This document shows positions 26,163 through 36,555 of a stretch of DNA of 64,000 bases, piece after piece. Under the pieces are notes generated by a model, which saw nothing but the letters and a program-made list of their open reading frames with translations, was not told the origin of the DNA and did no database searches. Numbering within the stretch: the first letter of the stretch is position 1; the number at the start of each line of letters is the position of its first letter. Origin of the DNA: Bacteroidia bacterium (GTDB lineage: Bacteria; Bacteroidota; Bacteroidia; CAILMK01; JBBDIG01); the NCBI GenBank assembly GCA_040880525.1, contig JBBDIG010000021.1, forward strand, positions 62,001-126,000, given 5' to 3'. A program made the position numbers and the translations under genes.

Positions 26163-27547
26163 GATGCCAGGTGTTTTTCGTTGAGTCGCTGACGGAGGAG
26201 GTTTGCGATAGGGCCTGCCAGCCGGTCAATGTCTCCGGCTCCCAGCGTGGCAAGCACTTCCACCTTATGTGTTTGCAGGAAACCCAGCAAATGCTCCTTC
26301 TTCACCAGATGCTTATCGGCCAGCGTCATTCGGTTCAGTATCATCTCAGCATCCACACCGGGTATCGGCTCCTCGCGTGCCGGATACACAGGCAGCAACA
26401 CCACCTCATCCAGCAATGACAGGCTTTGCGCAAAGCTCTCTGCAAAGTCGCGGGTGCGGCTGTAGAGGTGCGGCTGGAAAATGCCGGTCACCTTTTTCTG
26501 CGGATATAGCTCCTGCAGGGCCAGGATGGTTTGTCGCAATTCCTCAGGATGGTGGGCATAATCATCCACATACACCATCTCAGGCGTACGTAAATGATAC
26601 TCAAACCTGCGATGCACCCCGGTAAAACTCTCCAGTCCTTTCTTCACCTGCTGCGGACTTTCTACCAAATTAGCGGTAGCGGCAAAAGCGGCCAGTGCAT
26701 TCAGTACATTGTGCCGGCCCGGTACCAGCATTTTTATAGTAAATGTTTGTTTTTGTTTTTCATTTAATTCAAAAACAAAATGGCCGTTTTCAATTCTTAT
26801 GTTTTCTGCGGTAATATCCGAGTCATCTTCAATTCCAAAACTCACTAGTTTTTCCGCTATTTCAGGTTTTTTAATATTCAATCCCTGACGTACCGCCAAC
26901 GTTCCTTTATTCCGAATCCGATTTGAAAATTCGATATATGCTGCGGTAAGTTGATCTGCATCTGCATATACGTCAAGATGATCGCTGTCCATACTGGTGA
27001 TCACTGCCACATCAGGATTCAGTTGCAGGAATGAGCGGTCAAATTCATCAGCTTCAGCCACGGCTATGGCTTCCTTCCCATTTTCGTAGCTATAAAAATT
27101 GGATTGAATATTTGTCGCAATTCCGCCAAGAAAAGCCAGCATTGGCATTTTTGCTTCGCGAAGAATGTTGACAATCATAGCCGCTGTTGTGGTCTTTCCA
27201 TGCGTTCCGGCTACGGCAATTGTGTATTTAAAGTTTACCACTTCAGCCAGTACCTGGCTTCTCTTTTTTATTTCAAAACCATTATTTTTAAAATAATTTA
27301 ATTCTGAATGGGAAGCAGGAACGGCTGGCGTGTAAACCACTAGAACATTATTTTTTTCCCGAAATTCCTGTGGTATCTGTTCCACATTATCTTCAAAATG
27401 CACAGGGATATTTTGCGCTTTTAGCATCTCAGTTATTTCAGAAGGAGTGCGGTCATAACCGGCCACAATATGCCCTTTCAGCTTAAAATAGCTGGCCAGC
27501 GCACTCATCCCGATTCCGCCAATTCCTATGAAATAAATTCTTTTCAT
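26159..27547 (-). CDS. murC: UDP-N-acetylmuramate--L-alanine ligase MurC
   Basis: Cytosolic ligase adding the first amino acid of the peptidoglycan stem. N-terminal Rossmann 'IYFIGIGGIGMSALASYFKL', ATP-binding 'VAGTHGKTTTAAMIV', central 'PDVAVITSMDSDHLDVY' and C-terminal 'YVDDYAHHPEELRQTI' are the MurC signatures. 462 residues, normal length. It overlaps ftsQ downstream and follows murG after 56 bp. Confidence 0.98.
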   Translation of the reverse strand: MKRIYFIGIGGIGMSALASYFKLKGHIVAGYDRTPSEITEMLKAQNIPVHFEDNVEQIPQEFREKNNVLVVYTPAVPASHSELNYFKNNGFEIKKRSQVLAEVVNFKYTIAVAGTHGKTTTAAMIVNILREAKMPMLAFLGGIATNIQSNFYSYENGKEAIAVAEADEFDRSFLQLNPDVAVITSMDSDHLDVYADADQLTAAYIEFSNRIRNKGTLAVRQGLNIKKPEIAEKLVSFGIEDDSDITAENIRIENGHFVFELNEKQKQTFTIKMLVPGRHNVLNALAAFAATANLVESPQQVKKGLESFTGVHRRFEYHLRTPEMVYVDDYAHHPEELRQTILALQELYPQKKVTGIFQPHLYSRTRDFAESFAQSLSLLDEVVLLPVYPAREEPIPGVDAEMILNRMTLADKHLVKKEHLLGFLQTHKVEVLATLGAGDIDRLAGPIANLLRQRLNEKHLAS

Positions 27548-27603
27548 TTAAATTTTAATTCCGCTTTAGTAATCATTTATCCTTATTTTCTTTTTTTAAA
27601 TTT

Positions 27604-28701
27604 TCAAATGCCTTTCGCGAGGCGCATTATTTCCTCAGCAATTCGCTTTGTTGCATCAGGCTTTCCGAGTTTGGCGATATTTTGTTTTAATTCTGATCTT
27701 TTGTTTTTATCATTTGCAAGGGCAATAATGGCGTCTGCTAATTTTTCTCTGGCCTCGGCATCCGTAATAAGAATTGCGGCATTTTTCATTTCCAGGCTTC
27801 GCGCATTTTTGGTCTGGTGGTCTTCGGCCACGTTGGGAGAAGGCACCAGGATGGTGGGCTTTCCAAGAAGCGAGAGTTCAGAGATACTAAGTGCGCCCGC
27901 CCTCGAAACCACAATGTCAGATTTTTGATATACCTCATCCATGTTATCAATAAATGGCATCATGGCTATGCTTCCATTGAGCATTCCTTTTGTGCGCTCC
28001 TGCATTTCCTTCCAGTAGTAATTGCCGGTTTGCCAGGTGAGCTTAAGTTTTGCGCTGCGCAACTTTTCAAGATTGCCGATGATGCTTTCGTTCAGCGTTC
28101 TTGAGCCCAGGCTTCCTCCCATCACCAATACATTTACTTCATCGTGAAAAGCGTCCGGCTTTCCTTTATTATCGGCAATGGATTGGCGCACCGGGTTTCC
28201 GGTCACCACAATTTTCCTCTGGTCAAAATACTTCTCCAGGCCCTCGAAACCAGCACAGATGGTGGCGGCTTTTTTCCCGAGCATTTTGTTGGTAATTCCG
28301 GGAAATGAATTCTGCTCCTGAATAAGCGTAGGGATCTTTTGCTGCTGAGCCGCGTAAAGCACCGGGCCACTGCTGTAACCTCCAACACCCACCACCACCA
28401 GCGGCCGGAAATCGCGGATCATCCTGCCGGCCTTTCGTACAGCTTTCAGGATCTTGAAAGGCAAAGCAAGATTTTTCAACATATTGCTGCGGTTGAAGCC
28501 CCTGATGTCCAGGCCCACAATTTCGAATCCCAACTCCGGTACGCGGGTCATTTCCATTTTTCCCAGGGCACCTGCAAAGAGCACCTCCGCCCCGAAGTGA
28601 TCGCGCAAATATTGCCCGATCGCCAGTGCAGGAAAGAGATGCCCTCCGGTGCCTCCACCGCCAATGATGATCCTTAAATCTTTATGTGGCTTAATGCTCA
28701 T
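27604..28701 (-). CDS. murG: Lipid II synthase MurG
   Basis: GT28 glycosyltransferase that adds GlcNAc from UDP-GlcNAc to lipid I on the inner face of the membrane. The N-terminal glycine loop 'IIGGGGTGGHLFPALAI', 'VGVGGYSSGPVLYAA', the second loop 'VLVMGGSLGSRTLNE' and the UDP-binding 'VVSRAGALSISELSLLGKPT' are all present. 365 residues. The start codon is embedded in the 3' end of ftsW with a 4-bp overlap. Confidence 0.97.
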   Translation of the reverse strand: MSIKPHKDLRIIIGGGGTGGHLFPALAIGQYLRDHFGAEVLFAGALGKMEMTRVPELGFEIVGLDIRGFNRSNMLKNLALPFKILKAVRKAGRMIRDFRPLVVVGVGGYSSGPVLYAAQQQKIPTLIQEQNSFPGITNKMLGKKAATICAGFEGLEKYFDQRKIVVTGNPVRQSIADNKGKPDAFHDEVNVLVMGGSLGSRTLNESIIGNLEKLRSAKLKLTWQTGNYYWKEMQERTKGMLNGSIAMMPFIDNMDEVYQKSDIVVSRAGALSISELSLLGKPTILVPSPNVAEDHQTKNARSLEMKNAAILITDAEAREKLADAIIALANDKNKRSELKQNIAKLGKPDATKRIAEEIMRLAKGI

Positions 28702-29855
28702 GCAATGGCCATTTTTTCGTTCTGTTCCAGTTCTTCATTAATCTCTATGTCGCGGCTCACGCTGAGAATGATGCCCAGCGACAAACTGGTAAACCAGAGG
28801 GAGGTTCCTCCCATGCTCACCAGCGGAAGTGTAAGTCCCGTTACCGGGAAGAGATGGACATTCACCGCCATATTCACCATCGCCTGGATCACCAGACTGA
28901 AGGCCAGGCCAACCCCCAGCAAGGCCCCAAAAGCGCGCGGACTTTTAATGACTAAAGCAATGCTTCGGTACAACAAAAGCAGGTATAGCAAAATGAGGAA
29001 GAATCCACCAAGAAGGCCATATTCCTCAATAATGATCGCGAAAATGAAATCCGAAAACGGGTTGGGGAGGAAATTTCGCTGTGTGCTGTTGCCGGGTCCT
29101 TTTCCGAATATTCCTCCTGTGGCCATCGCGATCTTAGCCTGCTGATTCTGATAACTTCCCAGGTCGTCATTCCAGAAGCTTTCCACGCGCGACTGCCACG
29201 TTTCAATACGGCCGGTGCTGCCGGTTGCCGTGGCAATGCCGATGTATATGCACAATACGATTATGCCCGCAGCAGGTGCCAGCAGCAGATGCCGGACATC
29301 CATGCGCCCAATAAACATCAGGATGAGGCAGGTAAGAAAAAGCAGCATTGCCGTGGAAAGATCAGCCGGGGCAATACAGGCGCAGACGAGCAGCACCGCA
29401 CCCATGATGGGCAGGTAGGCTTTGCTGAAGCTCTTGATCATATCCTGTTTCTTGCTGAGCATCCGCGCAATGAACATGATAAGCGCCAGCTTTCCGAGGT
29501 CAGAAGTCTGAAACGTGAGATTGATGCCGGGCAGGGTGAGCCATCTCTTGGCATCGTTTATTTCAGTTCCTAAAAAAAGCGTTAACAGGAGGAGCGGCAC
29601 TGAAGCCCAGAGCAATACTTGTGAAATCCGCGAGTAGTATTTATAATTGACGCGGTGAGCGAGATATACCACGCCCAGGCCAAATGCGAGCAGCATCAGG
29701 TGCTTAAAGAGGTAGTACTCCGTATTGCCGGCATGGTAGCGATAAGCCAGCGTACCTGTGGAGCTATATACCGCCAGCAGTGAAAATAGTGATAGGATGA
29801 GAATGATCATCCAGATCAGCATATCACCTTTCGTACGTGAAGTCAGCCACTGCAT
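28698..29855 (-). CDS. ftsW: Septal peptidoglycan polymerase FtsW
   Basis: SEDS-family membrane protein with about ten helices that polymerises lipid II at the septum together with FtsI. Family phrases are 'SLLAVYSSTGTLAYR', 'DAKRWLTLPGINLTFQTSD', 'PADLSTAMLLFLTCL' and 'YGLLGGFFLILLYL'. The late 'GLTLPLVSMGGTSLW' contains the conserved PxxSxGG. 385 residues. Located between murD and murG, which marks it as FtsW and not RodA. Confidence 0.96.
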   Translation of the reverse strand: MQWLTSRTKGDMLIWMIILILSLFSLLAVYSSTGTLAYRYHAGNTEYYLFKHLMLLAFGLGVVYLAHRVNYKYYSRISQVLLWASVPLLLLTLFLGTEINDAKRWLTLPGINLTFQTSDLGKLALIMFIARMLSKKQDMIKSFSKAYLPIMGAVLLVCACIAPADLSTAMLLFLTCLILMFIGRMDVRHLLLAPAAGIIVLCIYIGIATATGSTGRIETWQSRVESFWNDDLGSYQNQQAKIAMATGGIFGKGPGNSTQRNFLPNPFSDFIFAIIIEEYGLLGGFFLILLYLLLLYRSIALVIKSPRAFGALLGVGLAFSLVIQAMVNMAVNVHLFPVTGLTLPLVSMGGTSLWFTSLSLGIILSVSRDIEINEELEQNEKMAIA

Positions 29856-29917
29856 TTTATTTAAAATTCAATTTTCAAATTGTCAAAATATTTAAATGCC
29901 CAAAAAATTTCCGCTCA

Positions 29918-31267
29918 TCACAAATGCCTCACGGCCTCCTTGAATTGAGTTCCCCTGTCTTCGTAATTTCTGAAAAGATCGAAGCTGGCGCAGGCCGGAG
30001 AAAGGAGAACGGCATCACCCGATTTGGCCAACTCAAAAGCCTGGTGGACCGCTGTAGTCATATCCCGCGTTTCCACCATCAGCGGAATATCCTCACCAAA
30101 TGCCTCCCGGATCCGGGAGTTGTCAATTCCGAGGCACACAATGGCTTTCACCTTTTCTCTTACCAGAGTAGCAAGCTGGCCGTAGTCATTTCCTTTGTCT
30201 ATTCCTCCAACTATCCATACGACCGGCTGCTTCATGCTTTCCAGTGCATACCATACGGAGTTCACATTCGTACCCTTGCTGTCATTGATAAAATCAATAC
30301 CCCGCACCTTCGCCACTTGCTCAAGGCGATGCTCCAGGCCGCAGAACGATTTCAGGCTTTCTCTGATCGTTTCGCTGCGAACACCGGCAAGCTTGGCAGC
30401 AATCCCCGCAGCCATTGTATTGTAGCGGTTGTGCATTCCCTGTAAAAGAACTTCTTCAAATGAAGTCATGAAATTTTCCCTCTTATTTATATTAAAATGA
30501 ATGTGTTCGTTTTTAATAAAGGCTCCTTTCTGCAACGTTTCCTTATGGCTGAAAGGCAGGAGCGCTGCACTGGACTTGTGCTTTTCAACCTGTTTTCTTA
30601 TGGCCTCATCATCATAGTTGCAGATGAAATAGTCATCCTTTGATTGGTTCAATCCAATTCTGAATTTTGACTCGACATACTTTTGGAACATATTATCGTA
30701 GCGCTCAAGGTGGTCAGGCGTAATGTTCAGGAGCACCGCGATGTGGTTTCGGTAGCTTACCAGTCCATCCAGTTGAAAACTGCTGAGCTCAAGCACATAG
30801 AATTCGCGATCGCGCTCAGCCACGAGGCGCGCCAGGCTTTTGCCTATATTTCCGCCAAGGGCTACATCCAATCCTTCCTGTTGCAGGATGTAGTGCGTAA
30901 GAGCGGTGGTGGTAGATTTTCCGTTGGTTCCGGTAATCCCGATCATGGTTCCGCTGCTGTGACGGTAGCCAAATTCAATCTCAGAAATGACCGGAGTTCC
31001 CTGCTTTTTTAGTTGCTGAATGATCTCCGCCTTGTCAGGAATTCCCGGACTTTTTATTATCTCGTCAGCCTTTAATATCCGGGCGGCAGTATGGCCATTT
31101 TCTTCAAATTCAATATCTGAATCCAAAAGCTCCTTTTTGAAATTGTCCTGAATGGCCCCGGAATCCGAGACCAGCACGCCATAGCCAAGTTTCCGGGCAA
31201 GAATGGCCGCGCCTGTTCCACTTTCTCCGGCTCCCAAAATCACGATATTTTTCTTCGCTTCCACCAT
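29918..31267 (-). CDS. murD: UDP-MurNAc-L-Ala--D-Glu ligase MurD
   Basis: Adds D-glutamate to the stem peptide in the cytosol. 'VILGAGESGTGAAILARKLG' forms the N-terminal substrate domain, 'IGITGTNGKSTTTALTHYIL' the ATP site, 'LLNITPDHLERYDNMF' the central motif and 'FINDSKGTNVNSVWYALE' the C-terminal motif. 449 residues. It lies 2 bp downstream of mraY. A 62-bp gap separates it from ftsW. Confidence 0.98.
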   Translation of the reverse strand: MVEAKKNIVILGAGESGTGAAILARKLGYGVLVSDSGAIQDNFKKELLDSDIEFEENGHTAARILKADEIIKSPGIPDKAEIIQQLKKQGTPVISEIEFGYRHSSGTMIGITGTNGKSTTTALTHYILQQEGLDVALGGNIGKSLARLVAERDREFYVLELSSFQLDGLVSYRNHIAVLLNITPDHLERYDNMFQKYVESKFRIGLNQSKDDYFICNYDDEAIRKQVEKHKSSAALLPFSHKETLQKGAFIKNEHIHFNINKRENFMTSFEEVLLQGMHNRYNTMAAGIAAKLAGVRSETIRESLKSFCGLEHRLEQVAKVRGIDFINDSKGTNVNSVWYALESMKQPVVWIVGGIDKGNDYGQLATLVREKVKAIVCLGIDNSRIREAFGEDIPLMVETRDMTTAVHQAFELAKSGDAVLLSPACASFDLFRNYEDRGTQFKEAVRHL

Positions 31268-31269
31268 TG

Positions 31270-32541
31270 CTACCTTATCTTTAATGTGATGATGGTGAGA
31301 AGCCCCAGAAATACGCCTACGATCCAGAAGCGGGTCACGATCTTGCTTTCATGAAATCCTAATTTCTGATAATGATGATGAAGAGGTGCCATTTTGAAGA
31401 TTCGCCTGCCTTCACCATATTTTCTTTTGGTGTATTTGAAATACGCCACCTGCAGTATCACCGATACATTCTCAATAAGGAAAAGGCCGCAGAGCAGTGG
31501 GATGAGCAATTCCTTACGTACCAGCAAAGCCAAAACAGCGATAAGCCCGCCCAAGGCAAGACTTCCGGTATCGCCCATAAATACCTTCGCGGGAAAGGCA
31601 TTGAACCATAAAAATCCCACGCAGGCCCCCACCAATGCTCCGGAAAATATTACAAGCTCACCCAGATTTGGGATGTACATTATATTAAGATAATCCGCAA
31701 AAATGGTATTGCCGGAAACGTAGGCAAAGAGTGCAAGTACTGCGAATACGATAGCCGACAGTCCGGAAGCGAGGCCATCCAGGCCATCCGCCATATTCAC
31801 CCCATTGGAAACGGCCGTGATGATGAAGATGACGATGAGAATGTAGAGGATCCAGGTGTATTCGCGGTAGTCGCTCGAAATGGATTCCAGTATGATGGCG
31901 TAATCAAATTCATTTTCCTTAAAAAACGGAATCGTGGTTTTGGTGGAATGCAGATCAACATTGTACAATTGCCCAGTATCTTGTGCCGTAGTATTTTCCT
32001 GTACATTATATATATCGCCATATCCGGGATCAAGCTGCTCCAGTTTATGAGAGGACATGCTTTCGCGGATCACGATGTCCGGATGGAAATAGATCAGCGC
32101 TCCGACAATAATCCCAATGCTTACCTGGCCCATGATCTTGAACTTGCCTGCCAGGCCGCGTTTGTCTTTTTTGAATACTTTAATATAATCGTCAAGAAAT
32201 CCTATCGCACCCAGCCATACTGTGGCAATAAGCATAATGAGAATGTAGATATTGCCAAGTTTAGCAAAGAACAGCACCGGGAATAGGATGGCTGAGAGTA
32301 TGATGAGCCCGCCCATAGTCGGAGTTCCCTGCTTCTCAATCTGTCCTTCCAGTCCCAGGTTGCGAACTGATTCCTTTACTTGCTGCCGCTGCAACAGGGC
32401 AATAATCTGCTTTCCGAAGAGCATGGTGATGATGAGCGAAAGCATCACCGCCATTGCCGTCCTGAACGAAATGAACTGAAACAGTCCTGCACCGGGTATC
32501 CCGTACTCGGCATCGAGATATGTAAAAAGATAATACAACAT
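31270..32541 (-). CDS. mraY: Phospho-MurNAc-pentapeptide transferase MraY
   Basis: Integral membrane enzyme making lipid I by moving phospho-MurNAc-pentapeptide to undecaprenyl phosphate. The catalytic aspartates sit in '[18 protein letters not shown]' and '[16 protein letters not shown]', with '[14 protein letters not shown]' near the end. At 423 residues it is about 60 longer than E. coli MraY. The extra length is a hydrophilic stretch at roughly 155-220, which I believe is usual for this phylum. It shares one base with murE. Confidence 0.97.
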   Translation of the reverse strand: MLYYLFTYLDAEYGIPGAGLFQFISFRTAMAVMLSLIITMLFGKQIIALLQRQQVKESVRNLGLEGQIEKQGTPTMGGLIILSAILFPVLFFAKLGNIYILIMLIATVWLGAIGFLDDYIKVFKKDKRGLAGKFKIMGQVSIGIIVGALIYFHPDIVIRESMSSHKLEQLDPGYGDIYNVQENTTAQDTGQLYNVDLHSTKTTIPFFKENEFDYAIILESISSDYREYTWILYILIVIFIITAVSNGVNMADGLDGLASGLSAIVFAVLALFAYVSGNTIFADYLNIMYIPNLGELVIFSGALVGACVGFLWFNAFPAKVFMGDTGSLALGGLIAVLALLVRKELLIPLLCGLFLIENVSVILQVAYFKYTKRKYGEGRRIFKMAPLHHHYQKLGFHESKIVTRFWIVGVFLGLLTIITLKIR

Positions 32542-34004
32542 CAGCTCATCAGTTCTTTCAGGTTTTCATACAGCTCCATTTTATCATCAAAATCCTTTTT
32601 CACTCCGTTTATTTCCTGGTATTTCTCGTGTCCCTTTCCGGCCACTAATACTATATCTCCACGGCTTGCAATATGGCAGGCCGTACGAATGGCTTCCCTG
32701 CGATTGGTAATGACAAGGATCTTGGCCCGGTCTTCCGGCAGGAGGCCGGTTTTCATATCGTCAATAATTGCTTCCGGATCTTCATTCCGCGGATTGTCTG
32801 ACGTGAGGATCACTTTATCAGAATATTCTGCGGCCAGGCGCGCCATAACGGGTCGTTTGGCTTTGTCGCGGTTGCCGCCACAGCCTACCACGGTAAGCAC
32901 ATTCCCTTTCTCAATATTTATTTCACGGATGCTGCGCAGCACGTTTTCGAGCGCGTCAGGCGTATGGGCATAATCCACAATGCCGGTGATGCCGCTTTCG
33001 CTTCGCACAAAATCAAAGCGCCCTTCCACCTGTGCCAGTTTGCTCAGCCCGTGAAGGATCTCGGTTTCCGGCACTTCAAGTTCCGAGGCTACGGCAAATA
33101 CCGCCAGCAGATTGCTCGCATTGAACCGTCCGGTAATCTGAGTATAAAGATCCTGCTGCCCTATCCGTAAGTGCATTCCGGTAATATCGTTCTCCAGCAC
33201 CTTTGCCGAGTAATCAGCCATAGAGCGCAAGCCATAACTCCTGATCCGTGCGGAGGTATTTTGCACCATCACCTTTCCATTTTTATCATCCTCGTTAAAA
33301 AGTGCAAATGCCTGCTTCCCCAGCCGGTCAAAAAAAGTTTTTTTGGCTTTGATATAATCACTGAAAGTGAGATGGTAGTCCAGGTGGTCGTGGGTGATAT
33401 TGGTGAATACTCCGCCTGAGAATATCAACCCAGAGACACGATGCTGAACCACTGCATGGCTGCTCACTTCCATGAAGCAGTAGTCGCAACCTTCATCCAC
33501 CATTTGGCGCAAGAGTTTATTGAGTTCGACCGGATCAGGAGTAGTATGTGTGGCAGGGACAACCTGCTCTCTGATATGCACATTTACCGTTGACAGCAAC
33601 CCGGAGGGATAGCCCAGCCAGGTAAAGAGCTGGTATAGCAAGGTACATACGGTGGTTTTTCCATTCGTGCCCGTTACGCCCACCAGTTCGAGTTGCCGGG
33701 ATGGATGCTCATAAAATTCAGCAGCCGCCATGGCCAGAGCTTCCCGCGAATCTGTCACCTGGATAATAGTGGAACTATTTCCGGCTTCCTCCGGCCATTC
33801 CTCACATACCACTGCCACGGCACCGCTTTCCGTTGCCTTTGAAATAAACCGGTGGCCATCAGCCAATACACCCTTTACCGCAAAAAATAAGGAGCCGGAC
33901 TTCACTTCCCTGGAATCAAAAGTGAGATGCAGCACCTCTTGCTGCAAGTCCCCTTCAGAACGCACAATGAGATTACCGGGCAATATGTCTTTGAGCAGAG
34001 GCAA
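32541..34004 (-). CDS. murE: UDP-MurNAc-tripeptide ligase MurE (meso-DAP type)
   Basis: Adds the third stem amino acid. ATP site '[19 protein letters not shown]', the carbamylated-lysine region, and '[20 protein letters not shown]' are visible. The specificity motif is DNPR in '[16 protein letters not shown]', which marks meso-diaminopimelate as the substrate and not lysine. 487 residues. First of the run murE-mraY-murD-ftsW-murG-murC. murF, the next enzyme in the pathway, is not in this window. Confidence 0.98.
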   Translation of the reverse strand: MPLLKDILPGNLIVRSEGDLQQEVLHLTFDSREVKSGSLFFAVKGVLADGHRFISKATESGAVAVVCEEWPEEAGNSSTIIQVTDSREALAMAAAEFYEHPSRQLELVGVTGTNGKTTVCTLLYQLFTWLGYPSGLLSTVNVHIREQVVPATHTTPDPVELNKLLRQMVDEGCDYCFMEVSSHAVVQHRVSGLIFSGGVFTNITHDHLDYHLTFSDYIKAKKTFFDRLGKQAFALFNEDDKNGKVMVQNTSARIRSYGLRSMADYSAKVLENDITGMHLRIGQQDLYTQITGRFNASNLLAVFAVASELEVPETEILHGLSKLAQVEGRFDFVRSESGITGIVDYAHTPDALENVLRSIREINIEKGNVLTVVGCGGNRDKAKRPVMARLAAEYSDKVILTSDNPRNEDPEAIIDDMKTGLLPEDRAKILVITNRREAIRTACHIASRGDIVLVAGKGHEKYQEINGVKKDFDDKMELYENLKELMS

Positions 34005-34020
34005 TTTTTTTCTATGCTTT

Positions 34021-36123
34021 TTAATTAAGTGTTAAATCAATTTTTCTTCTTGAAATAATGGGAGTGCCGGGAATCACAGACTGGCTGACCACTTTTCCTG
34101 AGCCACTGAATCCTACATCAAGACCGTGGTTTTCCAGCAGGAACACCGCATCTGTGAGGGCAAGTCCTCTGACGTCAGGCACTTCATTCTCCTTTTGAAG
34201 CTGCCGCCTCCATTCCACTTTCTCCTGCTTCACCTCCGGCTTTACCCAACCATCCACTACGGTACGATCGCGATAAGGAACCTGCAGGTTTTCATATATC
34301 AGTTTGATATCCGGCTCATAGCCGTGGCGCATCATCGTTTGGACGCTTGGCTGCGCAATGGCTTCAGGATTGTTTTCCGTTTGGATCTCAATGTTATTGG
34401 AATATATCTTATCCGCGATTTCACGGAATACAGGACCTGCCACCCAGGCACCGTAGTAAACATCCTTGGGATCGCTGATCACCACGATGCAGGAATATTT
34501 CGGTTTATCAGCAGGGAAAAATCCGGCAAAGGAAGCCTGATACTTTAAGGTTCTCCGGTAGCTGCCTTCATTCAGAACCTGCGCAGTACCTGTTTTTCCG
34601 GCAATCTTATATTGGGACGTACGGATATTTACGGCAGTGCCACTATCCACCACCTCCGTCATCATGGACAGTAATTGCTGCAGCGTTTGATCGGAGCAGA
34701 TTTTTTCCTTGAGCGCTACAGGGTCGAATTTTTCCACGGTATTCCCCACCTGGGTCACTTCACTCACGAAGTAGGGTTTCATCATCCGGCCTTTGTTGGC
34801 TACGGCATTATATAGCGTCAGCATTTGCACAGGCGTCATTCTCACTTCATAGCCGATAGACATCCAGGGCAGCGTGGTTCCGCTCCAGCTCTTGTCACTG
34901 GGAGATTTGATGACCGGCTTCCCTTCCCCAGCGATCTGCAATTCAACAGGATCATTCAGTCCCACTTCATTGAGAAAGTCTATAAACTTGGCGGGGTTGC
35001 TTCCGTAGTTTTTGTTTATGGCTCTTGAAATTCCCACGTTAGAAGACTTTGAGAAAACCTCCTGGAGCGTCATTACCCCGGAGCCGCCTTCTTCAGAGGC
35101 ATCACGCATGGTTCTGTCATAAAATTTCACCTCGCCATTAAAGGTGTGGATGGTATCAGTAGGCTTCATATATCCATGCTCCAGCAGTGCCATGGCCGAA
35201 GCCAGTTTGAATGTCGAACCCGGCTCAGTGCTTTCTCCGATAGCATAGTTATACCGTTCCCCGTATTTTCCGTCTTTATCCACCGCCAGGTTCGCAATGG
35301 CCTTGATGGCGCCTGTTTCCACCTCCATTACTATGGCGCATCCGTGGTGGGCATCGTATCGCAGGAGTTGCTTCAGCAAGGCACTCTCCGTTACATCCTG
35401 AATATTAATATCAATAGTAGTGGTAATGTCCTGACCATTTTCCGGATCCATTTCATTTTCATCATTGATAGGAATCCAAATTCCGCCAGAGACTTTCTGC
35501 ATCAACCGCTTTCCGGCAGTTCCGGAGAGGTAATGATCATAAGCACCTTCCAATCCTACCGGACGTACATCCTTTACTTTGAATCCCAGGGTCCGTGCTG
35601 CCAGCACCTGAAAAGGCTTTTTCCTTTGGCTGTTTTGTTCCACGATAACACCGCCTCTGTAACGCCCCAGCCTGAACATTGGGAATTTGATTACCTTCTT
35701 CAACTCGATGTGATTGAGGTCGCGCTTCAGCAAGAAATAGCGGGCGCCTTTATTACGCTCATTTACGAGCAAATTCCTGTATTCACGGGCACTCCGGTCC
35801 TTAAAATAATTTGCGAGACACCAGGAAAGCGAATCTATGTTGTTATAAAAAACCTCGTCCGTCAGGGCATCGGCATTCAGGTCCAGCCGTAAATCATAGA
35901 TGGGCAGCGAGGTGGCCATAAGGCTTCCGTCAGCCGCATAAATATTTCCCCGGATGGGATCAATATTCACGAAAGCCGTAGTAAGCGATTGGGCCTGCTG
36001 CTTCCAATATTTCCCCTGCACCTGTTGTACCTTCACGATCTGCACAAGAATAGCCACAGACAGAAGCACCATCAGGAAAAAGGCGACATAGACCCTCAGC
36101 AGTATGTTCCTTTTAACGTTCAT
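34021..36123 (-). CDS. ftsI: Septal transpeptidase FtsI (PBP3) with PASTA domain
   Basis: Cross-links septal peptidoglycan. One N-terminal helix ('VYVAFFLMVLLSVAILVQI'), a PBP dimerisation domain ('DPIRGNIYAADGSLMATS'), then the transpeptidase with SxxK in 'EPGSTFKLASAM' (Ser303), SxN in 'SKSSNVGIS' and KTG in 'KIAGKTGTAQVL' (about Lys512). The last about 60 residues, 'VPDVRGLALTDAVFLLENHG' onward, are a single PASTA domain, which E. coli FtsI lacks. 700 residues. It shares one base with the ftsL-like gene. Confidence 0.97.
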   Translation of the reverse strand: MNVKRNILLRVYVAFFLMVLLSVAILVQIVKVQQVQGKYWKQQAQSLTTAFVNIDPIRGNIYAADGSLMATSLPIYDLRLDLNADALTDEVFYNNIDSLSWCLANYFKDRSAREYRNLLVNERNKGARYFLLKRDLNHIELKKVIKFPMFRLGRYRGGVIVEQNSQRKKPFQVLAARTLGFKVKDVRPVGLEGAYDHYLSGTAGKRLMQKVSGGIWIPINDENEMDPENGQDITTTIDINIQDVTESALLKQLLRYDAHHGCAIVMEVETGAIKAIANLAVDKDGKYGERYNYAIGESTEPGSTFKLASAMALLEHGYMKPTDTIHTFNGEVKFYDRTMRDASEEGGSGVMTLQEVFSKSSNVGISRAINKNYGSNPAKFIDFLNEVGLNDPVELQIAGEGKPVIKSPSDKSWSGTTLPWMSIGYEVRMTPVQMLTLYNAVANKGRMMKPYFVSEVTQVGNTVEKFDPVALKEKICSDQTLQQLLSMMTEVVDSGTAVNIRTSQYKIAGKTGTAQVLNEGSYRRTLKYQASFAGFFPADKPKYSCIVVISDPKDVYYGAWVAGPVFREIADKIYSNNIEIQTENNPEAIAQPSVQTMMRHGYEPDIKLIYENLQVPYRDRTVVDGWVKPEVKQEKVEWRRQLQKENEVPDVRGLALTDAVFLLENHGLDVGFSGSGKVVSQSVIPGTPIISRRKIDLTLN

Positions 36124-36494
36124 TATTCTTCAGTGTAAATCTTTTTAGGGGGTTCATCAAGTTCGTTAATGCCCTGGCTCTCCACCATTTTGGCCACTTC
36201 AGATTGCTTGCTCCGAAACATCAGGTCTGCCTTAATGGTGAGGTAGTCTGCCCGCAGTTCCTTCAATTCTTTATTCATTTTATTGATACTGATCAGGGTG
36301 CCTTCTGCGTAATGCGTATTGGCTATGTACAGGATGGCCCAGAAAGTAAGATACAGAATGAATGGAATCAGCCTGGGCATCTGATACTTGTCCACCTTAA
36401 AGGCAGGATCAAACACAAGCCTCAATGAACTTTTCTTTTCCTTTACGTCAGGTGGCTCCTTCTTTCTTGCTGTGTTTCCCATGGTTTTCTTCAA
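36123..36494 (-). CDS. ftsL: FtsL-like divisome protein
   Basis: 123 residues: a basic cytosolic tail, one membrane helix ('LIPFILYLTFWAILYIA', about 40-57), then a coiled coil ('ISINKMNKELKELRADYLTI') facing the periplasm. FtsL is poorly conserved in sequence. The call rests on this topology, the position between rsmH and ftsI, and the one-base overlap with ftsI. It would hold the FtsQ-FtsL-FtsW-FtsI complex together. Confidence 0.85.
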   Translation of the reverse strand: MKKTMGNTARKKEPPDVKEKKSSLRLVFDPAFKVDKYQMPRLIPFILYLTFWAILYIANTHYAEGTLISINKMNKELKELRADYLTIKADLMFRSKQSEVAKMVESQGINELDEPPKKIYTEE

Positions 36495-36555
36495 TTCAAA
36501 TTCAACTTTTCATATTATTTCAAATCCTTCTTAGTCGGGCGTTGATCCGCAGGTT

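Noticed and set aside
35146-35892. 248-residue plus-strand ORF inside ftsI
   Set aside because: Shadow of ftsI, whose catalytic motifs on the minus strand are complete.
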